Source: Paracoccaceae bacterium
GTDB lineage: Bacteria; Pseudomonadota; Alphaproteobacteria; Rhodobacterales; Rhodobacteraceae
Reading direction: 5' to 3'
NCBI GenBank assembly: GCA_027492585.1
Contig: JAPUEK010000046.1
Span: forward strand, 1 to 64,000
Length of the DNA stretch: 64,000 nucleotides
In this document: positions 17,416-26,543 of the stretch, in pieces
Position numbering within the stretch: position 1 is the first letter of the stretch
How the letters are laid out: the number at the start of each line of letters is the position of its first letter
The notes under the pieces: generated by a model
Seen by the model: the letters and a program-made list of their open reading frames with translations, nothing else
What the model was told of the DNA's origin: nothing
Databases searched by the model: none
Made by a program: the position numbers and the translations under genes

Positions 17416-18369
17416 ATGCATATCGTTACCGCTTCCGACGAAAACTATGTTGCGGGAGTCTTCGTGCTGCTGTCATCCGCAGCCAGGCACAATCCCGGCG
17501 TGCGGTTCTCGGTTCTGACGACCAACTGGTCGCACACCAGTCTGTCAAAGCTGGAGGCGCTGCGCGAAAGATTGAAGATCAGGGTGGATGTAGTTGAAAT
17601 TGCAGGGGAAGCCCTGTCCCGTCTGCCGGTCCTTCGCGCCCATCTCACCGCCTCCGCCTATGCGCGGCTTTTCATCCCCGATCTGTTGCCGGACGAGGAG
17701 CGCGTGATCTACATGGATTGCGACATGCTTGTCACCGGATCTCTCGACGAGGCCTGGACTTGCGATCTGAACGACAAGGTGGTGGCGGCTGTCAGATGCC
17801 CCGCACCGACTGCCGCGTTCGCAGCTGCGATCAACCTGCCGATCGAGCAATACTTCAACTCCGGATTTCTGGTGTTGAACCTTCGCCTTTGGCGCGAGGA
17901 GAGTATCGCGGCAACTTGCCTCAACGCATTGACCAGCCCTGGCTGCCCCTATCTCTCGGAAGATGAAAGTGCGCTGAACGATGTCGCGCGGGGAAGGGTG
18001 CGTTATCTTGACGCGGGCTTCAACCTTTATGCTCTGGACCAGGTCTGGCAATCGCCGCTTCTGGCGCCGTCCTCCATTCGGGTGATCCACTATGTGACGC
18101 GACCGAAGCCCTGGACGGGACCTTGCCCCTTTGCCGAACTGTGGCTCGCCGAGGTCGCCAGCCTCCCGGAGTTGTCGGGCTTCCAGCCCACGCCAGAGGC
18201 CTGGCGGGCGCGGCTGACCCGCTGGAACCGGTCGCGGAAAGCGCTGATGGGCAGCATGGTCGGGAAAGCACGCTATTCCGGCCATCGCAAAGCCCATCGG
18301 TTCATCCATAACGTGTTGATACCGACCTACCTCGCCACCGGCCATTTCCCCGAGCTTTCGGGCTTTTGA
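17416..18369 (+). CDS. Glycosyltransferase family 8 protein
   Basis: A 317-residue retaining transferase. The metal-binding DXD is YMDCDM (Asp101, Asp103). The GT8 signatures EQYFNSGFLVLNL (about 164-176), DESALN and a C-terminal HYVTRPKPW segment are all present, as in lipopolysaccharide galactosyl- or glucosyltransferases. It is the second gene of the pair. Base use is noticeably less GC-biased at third positions in its first 200 codons than in the flanking genes, which may mean recent arrival. Its stop abuts the stop of the convergent amidase gene without any gap. Confidence 0.9.
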   Translation: MHIVTASDENYVAGVFVLLSSAARHNPGVRFSVLTTNWSHTSLSKLEALRERLKIRVDVVEIAGEALSRLPVLRAHLTASAYARLFIPDLLPDEERVIYMDCDMLVTGSLDEAWTCDLNDKVVAAVRCPAPTAAFAAAINLPIEQYFNSGFLVLNLRLWREESIAATCLNALTSPGCPYLSEDESALNDVARGRVRYLDAGFNLYALDQVWQSPLLAPSSIRVIHYVTRPKPWTGPCPFAELWLAEVASLPELSGFQPTPEAWRARLTRWNRSRKALMGSMVGKARYSGHRKAHRFIHNVLIPTYLATGHFPELSGF

Positions 18370-19779
18370 TCAGTCTCTTGGCGGCTGTTTGCCCGGCCAG
18401 TCGGTCGCCAGATGCCAGGCCTGACCGATGGCCAGCACCGCCGCGTCGGCGCCCACCGGCCCGGCGATCTGCATCCCCATCGGCAGGCCGGCCGCGCCGA
18501 AACCCACCGGCACCGACAGCGCCGGCAGGCCGATCAGGCTGATCGGGATCACCACCTCCATCCAGCGGTGATAGGTGTCCATCCTGCGGCCCGCGACCTC
18601 TTGCGGCCACCGCCATTCGACCGGGAAGGGCCAGACCTGCGCCGTCGGCAGCACCACCGCATCGAACCGGGTGAAAAGCCGCGCCATATGGGCGTAATAG
18701 CGCGAGCGGATCACCGAAGCCTCATGAACCGCCGCGGCCGACAGCCCGCGGCCCTGCTCGATCTCCCAGAGCGTCTCCGGCTTCAGTTGCGCGCGTTTGG
18801 CGGGATCGTCGTAGAGGGCCTTCATCCCCCCGGCATTGAGCATCGCCCGCAGCACCGTCCAGGCCTGCCAGAGCTTTTCGGCCGGGAAGGGTGGGGGCAG
18901 GGGGGCGACCCGCGCGCCCATTTCCTCCATCTGCCGGAGCGCCGCCTCGCACAGCGGCAGGATGCCCGGTTCCATCGCATAGGCGCCGCCCCAGTCGGCG
19001 AGCCAGGCGATCCGCTTGCCGCGCAGATCGGTGTTCAGCGCCGCGCCGAAATCCAATCCCTCGCGCCCGAACGGCACCTCGGGATTGACCCCGGCCTGCA
19101 CGGTCAGAAGCCGCGCCACATCCTCGACGGTACGCCCCATCGGCCCTTCGGTGGCCAGCGTTGCAAGGAATGTGTCCCCCTCGGCATCGGAGGGAACGAG
19201 GCCCCAACTGGGCCGGAAGCCATAGACGTTGCAGAACGCCGCCGGGTTCCGCAGGCTTCCCATCATGTCCGAGCCATCGGCCACCGGCACCATCCGCGCC
19301 GCAAGCGCCGCTGCCGCCCCGCCCGAAGAGCCGCCTGCGGTGCGCGCAGGATCATAGGGATTGCGCGTCACCCCATGGACGGGGTTGAAGGAATGGCTGC
19401 CATGGCCCCATTCCGGCGTATTGGTCTTGCCGATGAAGATCGCCCCCGCCCCGCGCATCCGCGCGGCCAGCAGGTCATCCTTCGCCGGCACGAAATCGGC
19501 GAAAAGCGGGCTGCCCCAGGTGGTCCGCAGCCCCGCCGTGGCGCAAAGATCCTTCACCGCCAGCGGCAGACCGTGAAGCCAGCCCTGCGGCTCCGCATCG
19601 TCAGCCGCCCGCGCCTCGGCCATCAGCACATCGGGATCGCGCAGGCTCACCACGGCGTTGAGCGCGCCGTTCACCGCCGCGATCCGTTCCAGATGCGCGG
19701 CCATCACCTCCGAAGGCGCCACCTGCCGTGCCGCGATCCTGCGCGACAGATCCGAAGCCGACTGCGCCGTAAGGTCCAT
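18370..19779 (-). CDS. Amidase, amidase-signature family
   Basis: A 469-residue cytoplasmic hydrolase. The Ser-cisSer-Lys triad maps to Lys76 (LAVKDL), Ser151 (TAGGSSGG) and Ser175 (SDMMGSLRNPA). The methionine pair replaces the more usual glycines before the nucleophile. It lies 77 bases after the periplasmic binding protein gene and in the same direction, so the substrate may be an amide brought in by that transporter. I start at MDLTAQSAS because GGAAGAA precedes it; a GTG 6 codons upstream is possible. Confidence 0.88.
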   Translation of the reverse strand: MDLTAQSASDLSRRIAARQVAPSEVMAAHLERIAAVNGALNAVVSLRDPDVLMAEARAADDAEPQGWLHGLPLAVKDLCATAGLRTTWGSPLFADFVPAKDDLLAARMRGAGAIFIGKTNTPEWGHGSHSFNPVHGVTRNPYDPARTAGGSSGGAAAALAARMVPVADGSDMMGSLRNPAAFCNVYGFRPSWGLVPSDAEGDTFLATLATEGPMGRTVEDVARLLTVQAGVNPEVPFGREGLDFGAALNTDLRGKRIAWLADWGGAYAMEPGILPLCEAALRQMEEMGARVAPLPPPFPAEKLWQAWTVLRAMLNAGGMKALYDDPAKRAQLKPETLWEIEQGRGLSAAAVHEASVIRSRYYAHMARLFTRFDAVVLPTAQVWPFPVEWRWPQEVAGRRMDTYHRWMEVVIPISLIGLPALSVPVGFGAAGLPMGMQIAGPVGADAAVLAIGQAWHLATDWPGKQPPRD

Positions 19780-19856
19780 CCGCGTTTCTTCCAGCACGTT
19801 CAGGAGAGATGGGAGGAGGGCAGACAGCCCTCCTCCCCTTGCCGGCGAAACGCCGC

Positions 19857-20882
19857 TTACTTCTGCAACTCGGTCCAGATCGCCTTTTGATAGTCGAGCG
19901 CCTTGCCGGTGCAGACCGTCACGAACTGGCCCTTGTCCTTGAACTCGGCCGGCGGGAACAGCTCGGGCGTGGACTTCATATCGTCGGGCATGAAGGCTTC
20001 GGAACCCGAAATGCCGTTGGCATAGCGGGCAAAGGCCGACAGCATCGCGGCGTTTTCAGGGTCCATGATGAAGTCGAGGAACAGATAGGCGTTCTCGGTG
20101 TTCTTGGCGTCCTTCAGCAGGACCACGTTGTCCATCCACAGGCCATAGCCTTCTTTCGGATAGCCATAGGCCACATCCGGGTTGGCCAGACGCGAGCGCA
20201 GGGACGAGCCGTTCCAGTCCACGGTGGCGGAATAGTCGTGGTTCGTCATCTTCTCGACGGTGGAATAGTCCATCGACATCCACTTGGGCTTGGCGGCCAG
20301 AAGGGCGTCGCGCACCTTCTTCATCACCTCGGGGTCTTCCGAGCAGACATTGCCGCCGGCCCACATCGTCGCCAGCGCCAGAACGTCGCCCATTTCGGGG
20401 ATGACGTTGATCTTGCCCTGCAATTCCGGCGGCGGGTCCATGAAGATCGAGCTGGTGTTGATGTCGCCGGTATAGTCCTTGACGTTCACCGACATGCCGG
20501 TCGAACCCCATTGCCACGGAACCGACCATTTGCGGCCCTGATCCCACTCGACGTTCATCCATTCGGGGGCGATGTTCTTGTGGTTCGGCAGTTTCGACAG
20601 GTCCAGCTCCTCGATCAGGCCCTTTTCGGCATAGATGCCGACAAAGCCCGCCGAAGGCACCACGAGGTCGAAGCCGGAGGCGCCGGCCTCCACCTTGGCA
20701 AGGGCGGTGTCGTTGGAATCGAAGTCGGTGATGGTGACTTTGACGCCGTATTTCTCCTCGAACTTCTTGATCATGTCGGGGCTGGTATAGTTGCCCCAGT
20801 TGTAGAGGAACAACTCGCCCTCGGCATGGGCCAGCCCGCTGCCTGCCATCAGCAGCGCCAAGGCCGTCAGTGTCGTCTTCAT
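19857..20882 (-). CDS. potD: Polyamine-type ABC transporter substrate-binding protein
   Basis: A 341-residue periplasmic protein with signal peptide MKTTLTALALLMAGSGLAHA. The LYNWGNYTSPDMIKKFEEKY start is typical of PotD/PotF proteins, where the WG-Y residues line the polyamine site. DLVVPSAGFVGIYAEKGLI and PWQWGSTGM match the family too. The ligand could be putrescine, spermidine or a related amine or amide. It is the fourth gene of a potA-potB-potC-potD order, preceded by 43 bases. Confidence 0.9.
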   Translation of the reverse strand: MKTTLTALALLMAGSGLAHAEGELFLYNWGNYTSPDMIKKFEEKYGVKVTITDFDSNDTALAKVEAGASGFDLVVPSAGFVGIYAEKGLIEELDLSKLPNHKNIAPEWMNVEWDQGRKWSVPWQWGSTGMSVNVKDYTGDINTSSIFMDPPPELQGKINVIPEMGDVLALATMWAGGNVCSEDPEVMKKVRDALLAAKPKWMSMDYSTVEKMTNHDYSATVDWNGSSLRSRLANPDVAYGYPKEGYGLWMDNVVLLKDAKNTENAYLFLDFIMDPENAAMLSAFARYANGISGSEAFMPDDMKSTPELFPPAEFKDKGQFVTVCTGKALDYQKAIWTELQK

Positions 20883-20925
20883 CGCAAAACTCCTCTGTTT
20901 TTCGGGCGCCGGCTTCTGTCCGGCG

Positions 20926-21738
20926 TCACTTGCGGTTTCGGGAAAGCAGGAAGAACGCCGACAGAATAACCAGCGTGAAGACCAGAAGCATGGTGGAAAT
21001 GGCGTTCACATCAGGCTTCATCGCGCGGCGCAACTGGCCCAGCATATAGGTCGGCAGCGTATCCTGACCGGGCGACTTGATGAACTCGGTGATCACCACA
21101 TCATCCAGCGAGGTGACAAAGGCCAGCATGGCCCCGGCGAATATCCCCGGCATCAGCAGGGGCAGGGTCACGCGGCGAAAGGTCTGCCAGCTGCTTGCGT
21201 AAAGATCGGCCGCCGCCGTCTCCAGCGTCGTGTCCATCCCTTCCAGCCGGGCGCGGATCGGCAGATAGGCAAAGGGAATGCAGAAGGCCGTATGCGCCAT
21301 GATCAGGTAGCCGAGGCCGGAATAGCCGGTGGCTTTCTTGATCGCCGCCGTGACCAGCAGCAGGGCCACCGCCGTCACGATTTCCGGCACCATCAGCGGC
21401 TGGTTGATCATCACATAGATGAAGGTCTGGCCGCGGAAATTCCGCCGCCGCGTGGTGCCGAGCGCCGCGAGCGTGGCAAGCGCGGTGGACAGCACCGCCG
21501 CCGCCGCCGCCACCTGGAGCGAGATGAGCGTGGCCTTCTTCACCTCCTCATTGCCCCATGCGACGCGATACCAGTCGAGCGACCAGCCCTCCCAGGACGC
21601 AACCGACTGGCCGGCGTTGAAGGAATAGAGCGTCATGATCAGGATCGGGGCGTAAAGCGCCACGAAGACCAGGATGGCGATGGTGGAAAAGCCCGGCAGG
21701 TCGGTGACCGCAAAGCTGCGTTTGGCGCGATCAGCCAT
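20926..21738 (-). CDS. potC: Polyamine-type ABC transporter permease (PotC-like)
   Basis: A 270-residue inner-membrane permease with about six helices and the EAA loop METAAADLYASSWQTFRRVTLP-type sequence (here LETAAADLYAS then LPLLMPG), which docks on the ATPase. The start at 21738 overlaps the potB stop by 8 bases; an ATG 10 codons further upstream would extend deeper into potB and is less likely. It is the second membrane subunit. Confidence 0.9.
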   Translation of the reverse strand: MADRAKRSFAVTDLPGFSTIAILVFVALYAPILIMTLYSFNAGQSVASWEGWSLDWYRVAWGNEEVKKATLISLQVAAAAAVLSTALATLAALGTTRRRNFRGQTFIYVMINQPLMVPEIVTAVALLLVTAAIKKATGYSGLGYLIMAHTAFCIPFAYLPIRARLEGMDTTLETAAADLYASSWQTFRRVTLPLLMPGIFAGAMLAFVTSLDDVVITEFIKSPGQDTLPTYMLGQLRRAMKPDVNAISTMLLVFTLVILSAFFLLSRNRK

Positions 21739-22639
21739 CCTTGCGCTCCCCGCTGATGGTTCGGACATAGGCCAGAAGGGCGATGGTCACGATGATCAGA
21801 AGGGTCACCGACAGCGCCGCCCCGAGCGGCCAGTTCTTGCCCTGGCCAAATTGCAGTTCGATGAAGTTGCCGATCATCATGTTCTTGCCGCCGCCGAGGA
21901 TGCGCGGCGTCACATAGGCGCCGAGGCAGGGGACGAAGACGAGGATCGAACCCGCGATGATCCCCGGTTTGACGATGGGCAGGATCACCCGGCGCAGCAC
22001 CTGCCAGCGGCTCGCGTACAGGTCATAGCCCGCTTCCAGTAGGCGCATGTCGAACCTGTCGATGGTTGCGAACAGCGGCAGCACCATCAGCGGCAGATAG
22101 ACATAGACCATCCCGATCAGCAGCGCGGTATCGGTATAGGTCAGCTGGATCGGGCTGGAGATGATCCCCGCCTTCATCAACAGCGTGTTCATCACCCCTT
22201 CGTTGCGGATGATCTGGTTGATCGCAAAGGTGCGGATCAGCAGGTTGGTCCAGAACGGGATGGTGATCAGGAACAGCCAGAGCGCGCGCGCCTTCGGCGG
22301 CCGCGTGGCGATGAACCAGGCGGTCGGAAAGCCCACCAGAAAGGTCAGCACCGTCGTCACGAAGCTGAGCTGGACCGAGCGCCAGAAGATCGTCAGGTTG
22401 CCGTCGGCCAGCTTCAGGGCGTCATCGAAGATGTCATGCTCGAACAGAACGCCCGCCCAGCCGGAGAGGGAAAAGTTCCATTCGATCCCGCCATACTGGC
22501 CGGGCGACAGGAAGGAATAGACGACGACGATCAGCAGGGGGGCGACGGCGGCAAGCGCCAGCACGATCAGCGCCGGCGCGGACAGAGCCCAGGCGCTTTT
22601 GACCTCGTCGCGGATGCGGGCCTCTTCGGCGGGGCTCAT
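21731..22639 (-). CDS. potB: Polyamine-type ABC transporter permease (PotB-like)
   Basis: A 302-residue permease with six predicted helices. The N-terminal cytoplasmic part starts MSPAEEARIRDEVKSAW, and the EAA motif is LLEAGYDLYASRWQVLRRVILP-like (LEAGYDLYAS, PIVKPGI). The ATG follows the potA stop codon with one base between them, so the genes are translationally coupled. The longer frame from 22765 only reads antiphase through potA. Confidence 0.9.
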   Translation of the reverse strand: MSPAEEARIRDEVKSAWALSAPALIVLALAAVAPLLIVVVYSFLSPGQYGGIEWNFSLSGWAGVLFEHDIFDDALKLADGNLTIFWRSVQLSFVTTVLTFLVGFPTAWFIATRPPKARALWLFLITIPFWTNLLIRTFAINQIIRNEGVMNTLLMKAGIISSPIQLTYTDTALLIGMVYVYLPLMVLPLFATIDRFDMRLLEAGYDLYASRWQVLRRVILPIVKPGIIAGSILVFVPCLGAYVTPRILGGGKNMMIGNFIELQFGQGKNWPLGAALSVTLLIIVTIALLAYVRTISGERKDG

Positions 22640-22640
22640 G

Positions 22641-23720
22641 TCAGTCCTCCAGCACTTGGGCCGCTCCGGGGGCAAAGCGGATGCCCACCTGCTCGCCAAC
22701 GGCAAGGCTCGCCTCGCCGGTGACGCCGGAAACGACGCAGGCCTCAAGCTCGGAGCCATCGGCAAGGCCGAGGCGATAGTTCATGTCGGTGCCGAAATAG
22801 ATCGCGCCGCGCACGGTGGCGGCCATGGCGCCCGGCTCGCCGGCGGGGGTGATCTGCACATGCTCCGGCCGCACGGCCAGCGTCACGGCCCCGGCCCGCG
22901 CGGTTTGCGCCGGAACCACGGTGCCATCGGCAAGCTGTGCGCCGCCCGGCACGCTTTGCGCCGACAGGAAGTTGGTCTCGCCGATGAAGCTGGCGACGAA
23001 GCGGTTCACCGGGCGCGTGTAGATTTCGCGCGGCGCGCCGACCTGTTGCAGCTTGCCCGCCGACATGACGCCGATCCGGTCGCTCATCGTCAGGGCTTCT
23101 TCCTGATCATGGGTCACGAAGATGAAGGTGATGCCGGTCTCGGTCTGGAGCCGCTTCAGCTCCACCTGCATCTCCTTGCGGAGCTTGAGGTCGAGCGCGG
23201 ACAGGGGTTCGTCAAGCAGAAGCACCTTCGGCGTCGGGGCAAGCGCGCGGGCAAGGGCCACGCGCTGCTGCTGGCCGCCCGAAAGCTGCGAGGTCTTGCG
23301 CCCGGCCATGGGTTCGAGCTTCACGAGCGCCAGCATCCGCGCCACGGTCTCGTCCACCTCCTTCTTGCCGCGCCCCTGCATCTGCAGGCCGAAGGCGATG
23401 TTCTGCGCCACGGTCAGATGCGGAAACAGCGCATAGCTCTGGAACACCGTGTTCACCGGGCGCTTGTTCGGCGGCAGATAGGTGATGTCCTGTCCGTCGA
23501 GCAGGATCTGCCCGGCGGTCGGCATCTCGAAGCCCGCGATCAGCCGCAGGAGCGTGGTCTTGCCGCAGCCGGAGGGACCGAGCAGGGTGAAGAACTCCCC
23601 CTTGCGGATTTCCACCGACACATCGTCCAGCGCCCTGACGGCGTTGTCGCCCTGTCCGAAGGCCTTCACCGCATGGCGGGCCTCGATGGCGTTCTTCTGC
23701 GTCCCGGTCTCTTGAGGCAC
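22641..23720 (-). CDS. potA: Polyamine-type ABC transporter ATPase
   Basis: A 359-residue ATPase. It carries Walker [10 protein letters not shown] at about 48-56, signature LSGGQQQRV, Walker [12 protein letters not shown], and a C-terminal TOBE regulatory domain (AVRPEHVQI onward). The GTG start at 23720 is preceded by AGGGAG at a good distance; the frame from 23792 lacks a ribosome site. It is the first gene of the operon ending with the amidase. Confidence 0.92.
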   Translation of the reverse strand: MPQETGTQKNAIEARHAVKAFGQGDNAVRALDDVSVEIRKGEFFTLLGPSGCGKTTLLRLIAGFEMPTAGQILLDGQDITYLPPNKRPVNTVFQSYALFPHLTVAQNIAFGLQMQGRGKKEVDETVARMLALVKLEPMAGRKTSQLSGGQQQRVALARALAPTPKVLLLDEPLSALDLKLRKEMQVELKRLQTETGITFIFVTHDQEEALTMSDRIGVMSAGKLQQVGAPREIYTRPVNRFVASFIGETNFLSAQSVPGGAQLADGTVVPAQTARAGAVTLAVRPEHVQITPAGEPGAMAATVRGAIYFGTDMNYRLGLADGSELEACVVSGVTGEASLAVGEQVGIRFAPGAAQVLED

Positions 23721-24354
23721 GGTGACTCGCTCCCTGTCGTTTTGATCATATTGGACGCCTCGCCCCGCCGGGCGCAACGCTTTCCTGCACAAGGAGACCG
23801 CATCTGTTCCGGCTTTCGCCCGAAGGTTGAGCAGTTGTGCGGCTTTTGGGCAGGCCCGGTCCGACAGGCTTTCGCGGGAAAGGGCTGATGCAGGGCGGGC
23901 CTCGGCCCTGATTAGGCTGGCGCTAAGTCATCGGCGCGTATCTTTGCCCGTCAAGCGTGGCGGCCTCCGGCCCGGCGCAGAGCGCGAGCAGCTCCGGCTA
24001 CCCGGCTTGGGGCGGTGCGGCGGATGCTGGGAAGCAGGGTCGCGGGCAAAAAGGATTGCCCCTCATCCCTCCGCCTTCGTCCCTCCGCCGCGAGCCCTTG
24101 GCGGCGGGGAATCCCGCGCCACCGGCCCCGCGGGGTCCGCCGCATCCTCTGCGCCCGGATCGCCGATCCCCGCCCCCTCCTGTTCGATCCGGCCCCGGCC
24201 GGCGGAGGGCGGAGCGCCTGCCAGGCCCATCCGCGTTTTCGGGCGGGAGCCGCCCGCTCCCCGCCCTGCGTCTTCGCGGCGACAGGACGGGTTTTGCGCG
24301 CGTGCCGGCTTGCGGCCGGTCTTGACTCGCGCGGCAGGGCGCCTAAGCAGGGAT
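23721..24354. other. Gene-free stretch between potA and the btuB riboswitch
   Basis: About 630 bases with no credible gene. It should hold the divergent promoters of the pot operon and of the cobalamin leader. Overlapping open frames in several phases run across it and across the riboswitch, which marks them as by-products of GC-rich composition. On the minus strand a TATGAT hexamer upstream of potA may be a -10. Confidence 0.5.
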
Positions 24355-24357
24355 CGC

Positions 24358-24532
24358 CTTAGGTTTCCGGGTTTGCCCCCGGATGAAAAGGGAATGTGGT
24401 GCGGGCTCCCGCCCAAATCCACGGCTGCCCCCGCAACTGTAAGCGGCGAGCACCTTGCCGACATGCCACTGGGAAACCGGGAAGGCGGCAAATGTGCTAT
24501 GACCCGCGAGCCAGGAGACCTGCCTTCGGGAT
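24358..24532 (+). promoter_or_regulatory. Cobalamin (AdoCbl) riboswitch
   Basis: The canonical elements occur in order: GGATGAAAAGGGAATGTGGTG (start near 24381), GCTGCCCCCGCAACTGTAAG (near 24424), the B12 box GCCACTGGGAAACCGGGAAG (24465-24484), and GCGAGCCAGGAGACCTGCC (24507-24525). Binding of adenosylcobalamin would repress the downstream btuB-btuF-btuC-btuD-cbiZ genes. The leader to the btuB start is another 135 bases. Confidence 0.97.
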
Positions 24533-24668
24533 CACCCTTTCTGCCGCGCGTGGGGCGTGGCGGAGGGCGGAACTCCGCCAGAGGTGACGCATCAGGGGCC
24601 ATGACCGGGCAAATGCCCGGCATGGCGGATCGCATCTGGGGCGGGAAGACCGCCGGAAGGGAAGGACG

Positions 24669-26543
24669 ATGTATCAGGGTATTTCGCGGATCGCGCTGGT
24701 GTCGGCTCTGGCGACGGCAGGTTTTGCCGGGGTCGCCACGGCGCAGAGCAGCGAAGAGGAGCCGACGCTGCTCGGCGGCGTCACGCTCACCGCTTCTTCG
24801 GAGCCGCTGGCGCTCAGCCGCACCGGGGCCAGCGTCAGCGTGGTGACGGGGGAAGAGCTGCAACGCTCGGGCGACATGTCGGCGGCAAGCCAGCTTGCCC
24901 GGCTGCCCGGCGTGTCGATGGCGCGCAACGGCGGGATCGGCACCTCGACCGCGCTGCGCCTGCGCGGGCTTGCCGGCGCCTATATCGGCGTGCGGATCGA
25001 CGGGATCGACGTGGCGGACCCCTCCGGCACGCAATGCGCCTATGATTTCGGCTCCACCACCACCGGCGGGCTGTCGCGCATCGAAGTGCTGCGCGGCTCG
25101 CAATCCGCGCTTTTCGGCTCCGAGGCCATCGGCGGGGTCGTCGACATCACCACCTTCCGCGCCACCGAGGACGGCACCAAGGGTCAGGCCGGGCTTGAGG
25201 CCGGGTCGAACGGCACCTATGCCGGCACCGCCTCCGTCGCGGTCAGGTCGGGGCGGTCGGAGCTGTCCTTCAGCGTGAGCCGCACCGTGACCGACGGCAT
25301 TTCCGCCTATGCGGGCGGCACCGAGAAGGATGCCTTCCGCGCCACCTTCGCCTCGCTTTATGCGGCCTATGACCTGACCGACGACATCCGCATCGGGGTC
25401 AACGGCTTCCTGCGCGACAGCTACAGCGAGTTCGACAGCCAGACCGCCGACAATGGCCAGACCGAAGAGGGCAAGCTGCGCGGGGCGCGGGTCTTTGCCA
25501 CGGCGACGACCGGCAATGTCAAGCATGAGCTGTCCTTCTCCCATACCGAGACCGGCCGCTTCTATCCGCTGGGCTGGGTGCAGCGCTATGACGGCGACCG
25601 CGACCAGCTTGCCTACAAGGGCGCCTGGGATGCCTCGGCACAGCTTTCGCTGAACTGGGGGCTGGAGCGCACCCGCGAAAGCTATGGCTCCGACAGCGAC
25701 GCGGGGGAGGCCGCGACCACGGCGCTTTTCGGAGAGCTGCTCTATTCGCCCGTGGACGAGCTGGATCTCTCCCTCGCCCTGCGCCGGGACGAGCATGAAA
25801 CCTTCGGCGGCAGCACCAATGGCCGCTTCGCCCTCGCCTGGCGCCCGACCGAGGATTGGGTGATCCGGGCGGTCGCCTCGACCGGCTTCCGCGCGCCGTC
25901 GCTCTACGAACTCTACAGCGCCTATGGCAATGCCGCGCTGTCCCCGGAAACCAGCCGCAGCTTCGAGCTCGGCGCGGAATACATGCTGCCGGGCGGCTCG
26001 ATCCAGGCGACGCTCTTCGATACGCGGATCGAGGACAAGATCGGCTGGGACGGCGCTTCGACCACCTGCCCCGCGGCGGCGCCGCCCTTCGGCTGGCCGG
26101 GCTGCTACGGGCAGGTCCCCGGCACGACGACCACCCGCGGCATCGAAATCACCGGCAAGGCGGATGTGGCGGAGGGCTGGAGCCTCTTCGGCAACTACAC
26201 CTATACCGATGCCTATTCGAGCGATGCCGGCACCGATACCCGGCTCATCCGCGTCCCGCGCCACGATCTGACGCTGGGTGTGGAGGGCAAGCTCGCGCCG
26301 CGTCTGACCGGCCTCTTCACCGTGCAGCATACCGCCGATTTCCTCGACAACGGCATCTATCCGGCCCCGGTTGCCCCCATGCCGGATTATACGGTCGTCA
26401 ATGCCACGCTGACCTATGCGATCAATGATGCAACCCAGGCCTATTTCCGCGTCGAGAACCTCTTCGACGAGAAATACGAAACCGTCCGCAACTACGGTCA
26501 ACCCGGCCGTCAGGTCTTCGTCGGTGTCCGGGCTTCGTTCTGA
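24669..26543 (+). CDS. btuB: TonB-dependent outer-membrane cobalamin receptor
   Basis: A 624-residue outer-membrane receptor that imports corrinoids by energy from TonB. It has a signal peptide to about residue 26 (ending ATAQS), a plug domain with SVSVVTGEELQRSG and RIEVLRGSQSALFGSEAIGG-type sequence, a 22-strand barrel, and the terminal strand GRQVFVGVRASF with C-terminal Phe. Length is near that of E. coli BtuB. The riboswitch directly upstream supports a cobalamin ligand. GGAAGGACG precedes the ATG. The next gene starts inside its last codons. Confidence 0.96.
   Translation: MYQGISRIALVSALATAGFAGVATAQSSEEEPTLLGGVTLTASSEPLALSRTGASVSVVTGEELQRSGDMSAASQLARLPGVSMARNGGIGTSTALRLRGLAGAYIGVRIDGIDVADPSGTQCAYDFGSTTTGGLSRIEVLRGSQSALFGSEAIGGVVDITTFRATEDGTKGQAGLEAGSNGTYAGTASVAVRSGRSELSFSVSRTVTDGISAYAGGTEKDAFRATFASLYAAYDLTDDIRIGVNGFLRDSYSEFDSQTADNGQTEEGKLRGARVFATATTGNVKHELSFSHTETGRFYPLGWVQRYDGDRDQLAYKGAWDASAQLSLNWGLERTRESYGSDSDAGEAATTALFGELLYSPVDELDLSLALRRDEHETFGGSTNGRFALAWRPTEDWVIRAVASTGFRAPSLYELYSAYGNAALSPETSRSFELGAEYMLPGGSIQATLFDTRIEDKIGWDGASTTCPAAAPPFGWPGCYGQVPGTTTTRGIEITGKADVAEGWSLFGNYTYTDAYSSDAGTDTRLIRVPRHDLTLGVEGKLAPRLTGLFTVQHTADFLDNGIYPAPVAPMPDYTVVNATLTYAINDATQAYFRVENLFDEKYETVRNYGQPGRQVFVGVRASF

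Noticed and set aside
23827-24846. 339-codon plus-strand open frame across the cobalamin riboswitch
   Set aside because: The frame reads through the structured leader and into btuB out of phase. It has no ribosome site and is Arg/Pro/Gly-rich.
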